Source: Promerops cafer (taxonomy: Eukaryota > Chordata > Aves > Passeriformes > Nectariniidae). Taken from it: 64,000 nt of DNA. The position numbers were made by a program, and so were the translations under genes. The notes under the pieces were generated by a model that saw nothing but the letters and a program-made list of their open reading frames with translations, did no database searches and had not been told where the DNA came from. The stretch is from contig VZSE01002700.1 in the NCBI GenBank assembly GCA_013398275.1, forward strand, positions 713,880 to 777,879, read 5' to 3'. Shown one piece after another: positions 37,986 through 49,830 of this stretch (within the stretch, counting starts at the first letter, position 1; each line of letters opens with the position of its first letter).

Positions 37986-38882
37986 CCGTGTCCAGTCCCG
38001 CTGTAAAAGGGCATCTGGGGAGAATTCTTTTTGATCGATTTCTCAGATAAATACAAAGCGCGAACGCGGCAATATCACGTCTGAGAACTGTTTGTTGATA
38101 AAGAAAGATAGAGGTTCCTACCGAAAGAGTGACAGAAAAGGGAGTGAAGAGGAGAAATAGAGAGAAACAGAAGACAGGGACAGCGTTAGCGGTGTTCCCA
38201 GGCGCCCTGTTAGCATCGGCTCGGCAGACGCAGCGCGTGTGCTGCGAGCTGCCATGAGTCTGCGTGGCTCCCGCGGCGCCTGGGCGCGATTTCCAAACAG
38301 CAGCCGGCTGCGTGTCCCTTCCACGGGTGAAGAACAGGCTGCCGGGGCTACGGCCGCACTCGGGGAGCAGCTGCGGCTCTCAGGGCCGGGCCACGGCGGC
38401 TGCGGCCGCTCCCTGGGGAAACAGCGGAGCACTGTGCTGCCGTGGCGGCGAGCTGTCCCGGGGAAGCGGCAAAACAGGGCAGGACAGGTGCAGACAGGGA
38501 AGACAGCCGGGGAAGGAGCAGGGAGAAAAAGGCGAGGGGGAGAAGGGGTCCAAGCTGACCCTCCAGGTGAGCCCCCGCTTCCTCCAAGGAGCAAAAGGGA
38601 AAGCGGCCCCAGCTGTGTCGCAATTAACTGCTTTTGTGCGCTCAGGCTCCTCCCACAGCCCAATTTCTCCGGCATTTCTTCCCGGGCAGCCACGGATCGC
38701 CCCCGCTGGCCAGCGTGGGGTCCCTTTACAGCCAGGTCGTGGAAGATTCTCTGCCCTGATGGGCTGTCTGGCGTAGCGTCCCCAGGGACAGGGACGTGCA
38801 CAGCCCTTATAGCAGTTTTTAACCTCATGTATAACATACGTTGAGGTATAAAAAAAATCAGATTGGTCCCTCTCAAGCTGGG
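37986..38882. mobile_element. CpG-rich insertion of unknown type inside a CR1
   Basis: About 897 bases separate two CR1 pieces that are normally contiguous, so this is an insertion younger than the CR1. It is very GC- and CpG-rich in its centre (about 38180-38770), unlike everything around it, and is therefore open in several frames. The longest is 252 codons on the minus strand (38118-38876), with 201 and 170 codons on the plus strand; all overlap and none shows a known motif. A strong TATA-like TATAAAAAAAA lies near its right edge (38847, plus), and a consensus splice donor CAG|GTGAGC occurs at 38566/38567 (plus). A GC-rich solo LTR of an ERV is the likeliest identity, but I cannot identify clear TG...CA ends or a target-site duplication. 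Confidence 0.5.
38180..38770. promoter_or_regulatory. CpG island within the insertion
   Basis: By eye the interval holds dozens of CpG dinucleotides, including CCGCGGCGCC, GGGCGCGATT, CCACGGCGGC and TGCGGCCGCT. CpG is rare in the rest of the window. Retention of CpG suggests either a recent insertion or low methylation, as in an active promoter. No transcript start can be read from sequence alone. Confidence 0.6.
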
Positions 38883-39215
38883 TCATTTCCCTCGATCTGC
38901 TGGCAGTGCTCTTGCTACTGCACCCCAGGATGCCATTGGCCTTCTTGGTCCCCAGGGCACACTGCTGGCTCATGGACAGCTCGTTGTCCACCAGAACCGC
39001 AGCTCCTTCTCCGCAGGGCTGCTTTCCAGGTCAGCCCCGAGCCTGTGCTGGTGCCTGGGGTTATTCTTTTCCAGGTGCAGGACCTCGCACTTGGGTCTTT
39101 TCTGCCCAACTTCCCATCTTGTCCAGGTCTCTCTGGATGACAGCACAGCTTTCTGCTGTGTCAGCCACTCCTCCTAGTTTTGTGTCATCAACAAACCCAA
39201 AAAAAGGGTACACTC
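38883..39215 (-). mobile_element. CR1 LINE, upstream section of the split copy
   Basis: This is the continuation of the CR1 at 37493-37985, on the minus strand. The plus-strand text reads CCCTCGATCTGCTGGCAGTG, GCACCCCAGGATGCCATTGG, CACACTGCTGGCTCATGGAC, GCAGGACCTCGCACTTGGG, TCCAGGTCTCTCTGGATGAC and TTTGTGTCATCAACAAACCC. These correspond to the part of ORF2 downstream of the reverse-transcriptase catalytic box. Similarity fades after about 39215, giving the element's 5' truncation point. Stops and frameshifts show it is inactive. Confidence 0.9.
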
Positions 39216-42200
39216 ATGCAACTGCCTGCTCAGTTGCTCCACCTACTCTTCCTTTTCTGAGGAATAATAACTGTGAAGAACTATGAGCAGGATAGAGATA
39301 ACAATTTGGCTATTGTGAGTGGGTTGCTGTGGGTGAGGGGAATCTCCAGGGGTGGTTAAAATTACTACTTTTATCAACAAAATGAGATTAAAATTGTAGA
39401 TTGCATTTCATGTGAATTAGGACACCTGAGGATTAAATAAGAAGGTCTGTAACTAGTAGAAGGAGAGGAGTGAAAAAAACCCACAATTCTTCTGGAAAAT
39501 ATTTAATTAAAATGTATTTGAAGTTATTCCCTTCTCTGCAGTCCAGCATGTTGGAAGGTTATGGTTTACCATAACTGCTAAAATTAAAAGCAAAATACAT
39601 TTCTGTCAGATGGTCCAAAGCTGCTGATGAACTTTTCAAAGTAAAAATTAAGTTTTAGTTTCTGGACACAGCATACTCCACACTGTTGAAGCATCAGTTT
39701 ACTTCACACATTTGGCAAGAGTACCATAATGAATGTTCAATTTATAATAATGTTAAAAGTCACTAGAACTAAGAACATAGTTGCAATTATGGTATTCTGT
39801 TTTTAATTGTGATGACTGTAAAATTAAAATGCAAATTTGGTACGATTTAAAAAAAATATGTAATTAGCTTCAAAATATGAAAAAAAAATCCACACAGGAA
39901 TCTATTAGTATTGACTGCAATTCCTTTTCAGGAAGGGAAAAGTGAAGAGGAAGGCAAAAGTGAAGCAGTATTTAATAAAACTTGCAAGCCATGTAATTTC
40001 TATTTTGCTTAATTCATCTCATATCTAAGCAAAATTTTCAAAGTATTTCAAAGTATGATAGAGGGTAAATCTAATTTTAATGATTCAATCTCTCTTATGC
40101 CTTGGGATATGCTAGCTTATGGATTTCATACTTAATGGTTATTGCCTGCATAGCCTCATTTGACAAGCAATACCAAAATATTCAATGGAAAAAATTTGCA
40201 ACTGATTACTGAAATCATTATAATTTAGCATTTCCGACTATAATACATTTTATACATAATCTTATTCTGCATCATTTAATTGTATTTTTATTAATGTTGC
40301 ATTAATATTGGACTTAAGAGTTAATATGTATTTAATAAAAATTTAAGGATTCCTTTAAAAAATCAATAACACCCTTGTCTTATTCCAATCTATTTACTAA
40401 CTACTTCATGTTCCTTTATTTATTCAATCACTAGAAAGATTTTCAGGCTGTGTGTCTCTTCAGACAAGGAACTTTACTCTTTGTGAAATTATAAAAAAGC
40501 TCTTTATAAAAAATATGTAATGGTTTTATTACAGATTCTTCTTAAAAGAGAAATAATGAAGCAAACATGGAAGGGGAAAAAGAGGCAGAAAATCTTGGCA
40601 AAAGTAGGAGGAACAAATGGGCAAAATATTGGAAGGAAGTTAGTATCATAGCAGTTCAGACCACAAGACTAGTCAGAGTTAAATCCTTGGTTTACATTAG
40701 AAGGTGGAAATAAGCTGGTCCACATATAATACTGTACAATGGGCTGGTTTTTTATAGTTCATTCAGACAGGAGCACTATTAGTCAGAGTTGGTTTACTTG
40801 TTAAGAAGAACTTTGATGAATTTAAAATACTAGGTATGTATGCATCTCATCCATTATATGGAATACACAAGTAAAAATTCCTTTTTTCAGTTCTACCACC
40901 TGCAAATATAGAAAGGAAGAAACTTAAGCCTCCTTAAACTCAGAAACAAAATATCTTATTGAACAAAAAACTATTAATTATAGTCATATCATCTATTTTT
41001 GCTAAAATTTGGTAGCCTAGATTATAACTTTTGAAATTTCTGAAGTTTTGGGGTTTCTTTGTTTAGGCTTGTCATTTTACTGGTCAGGATTGCAGCAGTT
41101 CCCTGAAGCACATGTACAGATAGGTTTTTCATAGGCCGGTGAGTACTGCCCTGCATCCTGAGGAGCAGCAAAGGGGGAAAGAAGAAAAAGTGATGGAGCT
41201 GTCTTAAATAAATTGTGCGAACAGAAAAAAAAATTACTTTTGAAATCCTAACCTGTCTTTGTTGAAATTTGTCATTACGTTGTTAGTTCAGTCAAACCTT
41301 GGAGTAATCCAGGTGTATTGCAATTGAACTACATCTGGAGTAATTCCTAGTCAGCATGAACAAGACTGAAGGCAACAAGCAACAGCTGTTCTACATTGCA
41401 GTTTTCCACTGTTACTGTATTTTTAGGACATTAGAAATGACCAGTTTATACACAGTCATTCCACATAAATCTGTACTACTACTACTCTGAGCAAAGCTTA
41501 GCAAAGGGGTCCAGCTTAAAGAAATACTAAGTAATCCCCTCTTATTTGAACACTATTAAATTCCAGTATTCTATGTTTAATCTTTTAGCATCTTATTTCC
41601 CTGGAAAACTCAGGTTCTTTTCTACCGAGGGTTCTTCTCTAGATGTGCACAGTGAGCCACTGACTGAAAGAAGAAACTTTAAATTTCATTATCGCTGAAG
41701 AGTAGGTGTCTTAAACCATCTAGGAATAAAGTGCAACTCTGATCTAAGGTAAAGGTAATGGAGAGAAAATTTGATACGTACTTCATATGATTAAAGTCAG
41801 GATTCATTTAAAGTGCCTGAAATCCATGGAATGTTCTGATTTTAATATTTATGCAAAATCTGTAGTGCAATGAATTTGGCTTTTTGGGGGTTTGGGTTTT
41901 TTTTTGTTTGTTTGTTTGTTTTGGGTTTTGTTGTTTTTGTTTGTTTTTTTTTTTTAATTTAAGTAATTGCTTATTATTTAAAAATACATTCTAGCATCTT
42001 TTGTAACTGAAATGTTTGGTAAAAGAGGGATTATATTGTGCTGGGCAGCTGAAGAGGATTCCAAAAATGAGAAGTGTTAAAAGGATTGGAAGGAGTATGT
42101 ATGCCTGATAACTGAAATATGATGTTATCTTTACTGTATGTCTGTGAAAATGAGGTCTAACTTGGGGTCTAACCAGTATCCTTCGTCATTTCCAGATGTT

Positions 42201-43122
42201 TGTCCATGTCCTTTCAAGGAGTTTATGACTGATTACCTGTTTATCACAAAACTGGCCTAATCTCTAAACTGTGACATGAACAGTAGTATTTCTTATGTGA
42301 CAGTACTGTGCCAAGGAGAGAACATAGAATTTCCAAAGCGTTGCTGGCATCACTTCTTTTAGCGGATCAATACAACAGCAAATTAATTGCCTTGGATAAA
42401 AACAGGAGGTTGAACTACTTGCAATATATTGTTTGAAGATTGCTGGGTTTTATGACATGAAATATGGTTGGTAAAAATGCTGAAAGTGTTAGCATATTTT
42501 AAGGGGGGTGGACAGCTCAGACACAAACCTCTGAAGATTCCTCAGCATCTGTAATAGAATATGAGTTGCAGACTCATCATATTCTGTACCAAATAAAAAA
42601 TGGATAATGGAAGTGGAGGAATATAATCTAACAGGTTTTGTCATTATCAATTTGGAAACATGTGCTGTGGAGAAGCCCAAGTTGTACAATCCAAACCAGT
42701 TTTCTTTCAGGCACTGAGAAAGATTATACCCCACTTCACTTGAACTTATATAGCACAGATGTCTGAGCAGGAGGCAGTCAAGCCTCTTCATAGCTGATGC
42801 TGGATAGGGATGCTTTTTAGATTCAATGTATCTTATGTATTTTAGTATTTACTTTACAAAACAACAAATGTTTAATTATGTTAATTATGTTTAATTATAT
42901 TATTGACTATGAGAAGAGCTGACAGATATGTAAGCTAAGACACATAGATGAGTCATATGTCATATGAGGTTTTTTTTAAGTTGCCTTTTGTGTGTTAGGT
43001 TGCTACCCAAGAACTTAGAAGCACTCCCTCTTCCTCCTCCAGCAGCCTATTCCAGCAGGAATGAGTGAAGGAGTTATACTGAGTGGGAAACAAAGTAGTG
43101 CAAAGATCATCATACCTATTTA
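39216..43122. other. Unassigned AT-rich DNA
   Basis: No gene or transposon recognised apart from the G/T-rich tract listed separately. The minus-strand frame of 100 codons at 42489-42791 resembles no family I know. Confidence 0.6.
41881..41957 (+). repeat. G/T-rich low-complexity tract, (GTTT)n
   Basis: The plus strand is almost pure G and T, with GGGGG, GGG and repeated GTTT units and long T runs. The spaced G runs could in principle form a G-quadruplex, but the loops are long, so this is weak. Confidence 0.88.
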
Positions 43123-43258
43123 AAACAAAATTAAACAAACCAAGCAAAAAACTGCAAACAACAACAAAAACAAACAAAAACCACAAAAAACTAAAACAAA
43201 ACTAAAAAAACAACCAAACAAAAGCCACAAAACAAACAAACAAAAACACCACCACCCA
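43123..43258 (+). repeat. A/C-rich low-complexity tract, (AAAC)n
   Basis: The plus strand is almost only A and C, with many AAAC and CAAA units, ending in ACACCACCACCC. It is the opposite polarity of the G/T tracts at 4408 and 41881. Confidence 0.88.
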
Positions 43259-43694
43259 AAACTGGATTGAAATAAAATTTAATGGCAGTTACATCTTACA
43301 GTGTCAGGAGCACCACCATAAAACTGAAGAAGAGATAGGGCCAGCTGCTATGTTCAACAGATCCGTCTGCAGAGAGAGCTAATACTAGTACTGTTGGCAT
43401 GAGTAAGACCCTGACATTTCATCTATGGAAAATTAATTACTTTTGGGGCTCCTTTTACTGACTAGCAAAGACTGCCACACAGGCATTTTCTAGGATGCAA
43501 CAATTATAATGCTGATGGATTTTTCCCTGCATATGAACAAGAAAATCAAAAAAATCCATGAATGAATGAACCTGAAGCAGGAAAGAATCTAGTGTTCAGC
43601 ACACAAAGCTTAACTTCACATGAGAAAAAATAATAGGGAAAAAGGAAGGGGGGAATGACACTACACATAGGTTTTTACACATAAGATAAAGAAT

Positions 43695-44264
43695 TCTTAG
43701 TGGATGCTAAGTGCCCACCAAGTTTCCCAAACACTCCCTTTCCCAGTGGGACAGAGGAGAGAAAATAAGATAGAAAACAACTCATAAGTTGAGTTAAGGC
43801 AGTTTACTAAAGCAGAAAGAGGGAAAGTTTGCATATGTATAATCAAAAAGAAAAAAAAAAGTTTATTCTGTACTTTGCATCAGTGAGCATTCTTCAGCCA
43901 CTTCCTGGCAAGCTTCAGCACGTGTCACAGTTGCCCAGGAAGGCAAACACTGTAAATAACAAATGCCCCACCCTGTTCCTCCTCTTTTCCTTAGCTTTTA
44001 TATCCCAGCTGACATCATATAGTATGGAATACCGCTGTGTTTAAACTGAGTCAGCTGGTCTAATTATGTCTCCTCTCAGCATCTTGCCCACCCCAACCCC
44101 TTGATTGGGGATGGGAAGAAATGTTAGAGAGCCGGTGCGGATGCTGTGCCAGCAGTACCCACAGTACTGGGGTGCTCTCAACACCTCCCAGCTACCAATG
44201 CAAAGCTCAGCACTAAGAGGGATGTGATGGGAAAATGAGCTCCAACTCAGCCAGACCCAACACA
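43695..44264 (-). mobile_element. Nearly complete solo LTR of an avian ERV
   Basis: On the minus strand the LTR starts at 44264 with TGTGTTGGGTCTGGCTGAGT and proceeds through a GGAGCTCATTTTCCC block, GCTGAGCTTTGCATTGGTAG, GGTATTCCATACTATATGAT, a TATA box in GGGATATAAAAGC (near 44000) and CTTCCTGGGCAACTGTGACA. It then passes GTAAACTGCCTTAACTCAAC and CCCACTGGGAAAGGGAGTG to a GTGGGCACTTAGC end near 43700. It is related to, but distinct from, the LTR group at 27358 and 57921. No gag, pol or env remains are adjacent, as expected for a solo LTR left by recombination between two LTRs. The 3' terminus and target-site duplication were not resolved. Confidence 0.8.
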
Positions 44265-47200
44265 GAAGTAAAAGAGACTATTTGGCAGATGTAAAGAATA
44301 TTTTAGGTCGAATGTTAGTTCAACAGCATGGGAACCATTACAGTGAAAAAACTACAGACATGAGATGATAGAAATTCACTTACAGTGTTTTTTTAAGGGA
44401 CAGTGGACACAGCTTCAGAATAAAATCAGGTAATGTTTGACAAAGCTGCTGGAGATTGCCATCTCCAAAATCTTCAGGACCCAGGTGAGTTCTGTATCTG
44501 CAGTCTGGCTGCTGCACTCCCAAGTGCAGACAGTAGACAGACAGCACATTGCCGTGGGCTGGGTCCTTGAACAACCCCAGAAGCAACTAATTCAGTGTCC
44601 TTAGTTCACTGAGCAAGTCACTGGGGTTGCCCTACCTGTCATTGTCTCTCTGACTCTGACCAGGTCTTTGGTCAATGTAATTATCATGTTATCAGATAAC
44701 CTAACAAAAGTTATAGAACACTTATTCAACACAAGTAGACACAATCATGCAAATTAGGGTGGTGACAAAATCAGCAGAGTTGATATATATTGTTAACAAG
44801 ATCCACACAAGCTGATTGCAGAGCTGATAGCTATGACTTTTGCTGCTGCAGAGGAGAGGAAAAGAGAAACCACAGACAGGAAGGAAAGGATGAGGACGTA
44901 TAAAATACATATACAAACCGAAAATACACTAAAAATTGAACATCTATAATAATATTAATGTATGATGATCTCATATTGAGTTAGATAACAAAAACCAATA
45001 TATCCTAAAATATACTAAGGAACAAAAGTACGTAGAATTTAAGGATTTTGGGGCACATCACAGGGATAATGATGCTAATGGCAATAAGGTTCATGCTTTT
45101 AAGAGTGTTTCCTTCTTCCTATGGCAGGAGGTAACAATCTGCTAATATTTAGGTGAACCATTCCATGATATATTCTCTGATTAATGAGGAAGAGAGAGAC
45201 ACCATTTTTTCTTCCATATATTCTCAGAAAATTAAATAAACAGATAAGTTTTTTATGACCTTTGCATATTACAAATTATAAAGCCAAAGGACATAAACTG
45301 GGGGGTAATATGTGTATTATATACTGTTGCTTTATGGTACTGATTCTGTTTCCTTTATTTTCTCCCCTCACATGATGAACTGTATTTTCTTCTTCCCATA
45401 GAGACACTTAGGTTATTTTGATGATGATAGAAGTTAAAAATAAAATAAAATATATGGTTTTGGAGTCTTAGAATACACTAAAATAGAACAGGTGCCTGTG
45501 GATATCACAACTTTTACTATTGTCTTTGTGGGTTTTTTTTATTTTGTTTTTGTCTTCCTTTTCTTCTTTCCTATCATGTAAACAAAATACTTTTAAGTGA
45601 AGCATAAAGAATTATGAATATCATATTAAGAATCCATGTAACAATGTTAGACTTTATAACCTTTACTGAGGGAATTCCAGTAAAATTGATTTACAGTATC
45701 TTAAGGAGAGGAACTGTCTATATATGAAATGTCAAAAATATTTTACCAGAGAAAAAAATTTTAGTTAACAGGATGTTAATGTTTGTCCAAAAATATGTTT
45801 CTGGTATTTTCCAGATTTTAAAGAAATTATATAATAACTGTCTTTATCTTCAGAAATGTTCATCTAATGGAAAAGTTTATGCAAAAAGAAAAGCACTTTC
45901 TGTTTGATGTGTAGGACATGTAAGCAAAAAAATCAATAATCTGCTTAGAAAAAAAGGATTGTTTTTTATGAGCCCGACAAAATTATTTAAAATAAAAGGA
46001 GGGTCCTCTGCTGCAGCAAATTACTCCTAATAAGCATTACATTACATGAAACACAAGAAAACTAATAGCATTTTCAGTAGTTCTACCACTTAGAAAAAAT
46101 TTTAAACATAAGACCATACAAAGCACAATAATGAGCATAGGTAAAATTAATTATTTTTGTTTCCTCAATATCTTGATTTCTAATAAAGTTTAATGCTCAA
46201 CAACATGTCGAACAAACAAAAAAAATTATGCACAGGCATTATTTTCTACTGTAGGTGCAGAAAATTAATGATTAGAAATTGAGTTTTCAGAATAATGCCT
46301 TATGTATGCTGCTGTACATCTCTGTAGAGAAGTCTTCTAAAATTGTGATTGTTAAATTACTCATAATTTTATACATGAAAGATTTAAAATAATACAGCAC
46401 AAAAAAAGTGCCATATTTTAATGTGTTAAGCCAAATACTGGGATGAGAGGTGCATACTTTCTCTTTCATAATCATATGTACTGTAGTGTCTAAATTTGAA
46501 AGTGTTGGCAGGTAAAAATGCTGCTGTGCCAGGAAACCCATAAATTTGCTGTATCTCTCTGAATTACAATAGTTTGACCCTAAACTCTTGATTTTTCTTT
46601 GGCCACAAGTTAGAAGACTAATGATAAACTGATTCATAAAGTGAAATAGGAAAGATACATTAAAATCATGCTAAAAAAAACCCCCATTGCCTTGTTTTTA
46701 CACAATCAGGCCAAACATGTGGTGATTTTTCAGTGACACTCTTATTCTGCAGATTTCAGTATCAAAGATGTTCTGAAAGCTCACTAAAAGCTGAATATGA
46801 CTGTTGTTCCAAAGTACTGAAAACTCTCAGTCAAATGAGCACGGATCGCTTGGACCATTGCATCATAACAGCCTTGCAGTACTGAACCAGCAACTTCCCA
46901 GAAGCCCATGTCCAAGTATCAGCCCAGGGAAGAGCCAGTAAAATCAGGTATTCAGTAGCATACCAGAACTAGAAATAATAAACAAACCTATATGACAATA
47001 AGACAGAGACAGAAGATAGTGTTTTCTGCCTGCCAAGCATCATGAAGTCATTCATATAGTAAATGTAGTTAGTCAACAAACAGATGCCTATAGATTTGAT
47101 ATTATCTAAACAAATTCAGATATGATCGTTATTCATGGGGATGTAAAAAGTCCAGAAAAAAGTGTCTTCTCATACAGACCTTTCAACATTTATTTTATTA

Positions 47201-48262
47201 ATAATGTTAGCCCTGATTCCAGACACCAGGGTTAAATCATACACCTTTCTTGAAACGGTCATTGAAGTCATGGATCTGTGAATTCCCTCACGTCATCCAT
47301 TATCCATTCTCAAGTCACTTTGCTGTCCTTCACTTTCTCATCAATTTTTTTGCTTTTTCTTCTACTGGTCAGGAAATCCACAGAGGAGCTCTTTAATCCT
47401 CATTATTTTGAGTACTTTCACATTTGCTGTGATTTTTATCCAGGTGGTTGAAAAACCTAACAATTTGTGCAAAATGAAGGATTATTTCACTACTTCTGTC
47501 AGGAGCCTTCTCAATGTACATTTCATATTTTCGTGTTTATTTTTTTTTATTGCTCATGCTTCTTTTCTCTCTATCCATCTTGTTAATTTTTCTTTAATAC
47601 CAACCTACATTAATATAGCCTTTTTCTACTTTTGACATAACTCTTAAATGCAGCAAGGTGTTTTTTTCCAAATTTTTTTTTCTGGTTTTAGAACATCTTG
47701 CTGCCCATTTTCTTTGAATTTTTCCAAAAAAGTAGCCTCCACTCAACACCTACCCTTCTCATTTCCCAAAACTTCTCACCTTTTACAAAGAAATTCTCAT
47801 TTTATTCATTGCTACTCTGTTTTCTTTCTGTTATTTCTCTTTTGCATTTTTATGTGAATATATTTTAAACTATTCTCTCTTTATCCAGTCAAGTATTTCC
47901 TTTTTTTTATTTCATATTTGTAGTTGTGTGTCTGGGGACTGTCTTCATTATTTAGGGATCTATTTTGCTTTTAAGTAAAAAAAACTCTATAAATATTGGC
48001 TCTACCATGAAATCAGACATTTATGCTCTTTTCTGATGCTTATTATTGTTTTCTGCATTCTTTTTTGGACATATGAAGATATTTTCTATATTCCTCAAGG
48101 AATCGGGTTCCACAGGACTCACCAAAGACATTTCCCTGAGACAAAGGAGTTTTACTAACTGTACAGATCTGGAGAGCCTTTTCAGCTGTGGGATTCATTA
48201 CTATATCATGGGAGAAAAATTTATGTGAACCCTCTCCCACCTTAGAAGGAGAAGGGAAGGGC
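44265..48262. other. Unassigned AT-rich DNA
   Basis: No gene or transposon recognised. The 116-codon minus-strand frame at 46287-46637 has chance-like composition and no motif. The T-rich stretch at 47400-47900 gives hydrophobic frames of 69-75 codons that follow from composition. Confidence 0.6.
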
Positions 48263-49830
48263 AATAATAGAAGCATCAAGATTCCAAAAGACCCAGTACT
48301 CCAGGTGCAGTTTCACCAGTACAAAATACAGGGGGACGATCACTGCCCTGCTCCTGCTGGCCACACTATTGCTGATAGAGGCCAGATGCCATTGACCTTC
48401 TTGGCCATCTGGGCACACCGATGGCTCATGTTCAGCTGGTGTCAATCAGAACCCCCAGGTTCTTTTCTGCTGGGCAGATTTCCAAGCACTCTTCCCGCAG
48501 CCTGTAGTGCTGCCTGGAATTGTTGTGACACAAGTGCTGCCTTCGCACTTTGCCTTGTTGAACCTCACACCCTTGGCCTCAGGCAATGATCCAGCCTGTC
48601 CAGATTTCTCTGCAAGCCCTCCTACCTTTCAGAAGAATGACACTCCCGCCCAGCCTGGTGTCTTCTGTGAAATTACTGAGGGTGCACTCGATCCCCTTAT
48701 CCAGATCGTACATAATGGTATTAAACAGGACCGGCCCCAATATTGAACCTTGGGGAATCTCAGCAGTGACCCTCCACCCACTGGATGTAGAAAACTTCAC
48801 AACTCTCTGGCTGTCAAGCCAATTTTTAACCCAGTGAAGAGAGCACCTGTCCAAAGCCANCTTGGCCTCAGGCAATGATCCAGCCTGTCCAGATTTCTCT
48901 GCAAGCCCTCCTACCTTTCAGAAGAATGACACTCCCACCCAGCCTGGTGTCTTCTGTGAAATTACTGAGGGTGCACTCGATCCCCTTATCCAGATCGTAC
49001 ATAATGGTATTAAACAGGACCGGCCCCAATATTGAACCTTGGGGAATCTCAGCAGTGACCCTCCACCCACTGGATGTAGAAAACTTCACAACTCTCTGGC
49101 TGTCAAGCCAATTTTTAACCCAGTGAAGAGAGCACCTGTCCAAAGCCATGAGCTGCCAGCTTTTCCAGGACAGTTCTGTGGGAGATAGTATCAAAGTAAC
49201 TGAAGTCCAGATAGACAACATCCACAGCCTTTCCCTCACCCACTAGGCAGGTCATCTGGTCAGAAAAGTAGATCAGGTTGGTCAAGCAGGATCTGCCTTT
49301 CCTAAACCCGTGCTGCCTGGGCCTGCTACCCTGGTTGTCCTGTACATGCCACAGGATCATACTGAAGATACTGTTCCACAGTCCTTCATAGCATCAAAGT
49401 CAGGCTGATAAATCTGCAGTTCCCCAGATCCGCCTTCTAGCCCTTCTTATGGATGGTGTCACATTAGCCAACTTCCAGTCATCTTCCCAGCTAACCTCCC
49501 CAGCTAACCAGGACTGATAATAAATAATGGCTTGATGAACACTTCTGCTGACTCCCTCAGTATCCTCGGGTGAATTCCACCCAGCCCCATAGACCATTCC
49601 AACCCTCTGATTATCTACGTGGCACAGCAGGCCACTTGACTGCTTCCTCCTGTTTCACAAGGGGTGTCTTCTGCTCCATGTCCCTGTCCATCAGATCAGG
49701 GGTGGTTTGGCCTGAGTATAACTGGTATTTCTCTTAAAGACTAAGTCAAAGAAGGCTCAGAAGTACCTCAGCCCTTTCCTCAGCCTTGGTAATGATATTC
49801 CTCTCCTTGTCCAATAAAAGAAAAGTGTAA
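48263..49830 (-). mobile_element. CR1 LINE fragment with reverse-transcriptase remains
   Basis: On the minus strand this is the largest CR1 piece in the window, covering the later part of the ORF2 reverse-transcriptase domain and sequence downstream. Minus-strand frames show YLDFSYFDTISH (the LDF-K-AFDTVSH region), WVKNWLDSQ, QGSILGPVLFNTIMYDLD and FTEDTRLGG, in that order. FTEDTRLGG corresponds to the catalytic FADDTKLGG box, with the first aspartate replaced by glutamate. The nearer end on the plus strand carries CCAGTACTCCAGGTGCAG and GGCTCATGTTCAGCTGG. The true 3' end is missing and the frame is broken repeatedly, so it is dead. A 288-base section is present twice (separate entry). Confidence 0.93.
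48572..49148. repeat. 288-bp near-identical tandem duplication joined by a single N
   Basis: Bases 48572-48859 recur as 48861-49148 with one visible difference (G at 48648, A at 48937). A lone N at 48860 separates the copies. The CR1 reading order is restored if one copy is removed, because the sequence after the second copy continues naturally from the end of either copy. This pattern fits two overlapping contig ends placed side by side rather than merged. Confidence 0.93.

Noticed and set aside
41881..41957. G-quadruplex regulatory element
   Set aside because: G runs are few and separated by long T-rich loops. It is better explained as a degenerate GTTT microsatellite.
46287..46637. 116-codon minus-strand frame as a gene
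   Set aside because: Hydrophobic and Ser/Lys-rich composition follows from base composition. No motif recognised.
48868..49239. 123-codon minus-strand frame as a host gene
   Set aside because: The peptide contains CR1 reverse-transcriptase motifs, so it is LINE remains.
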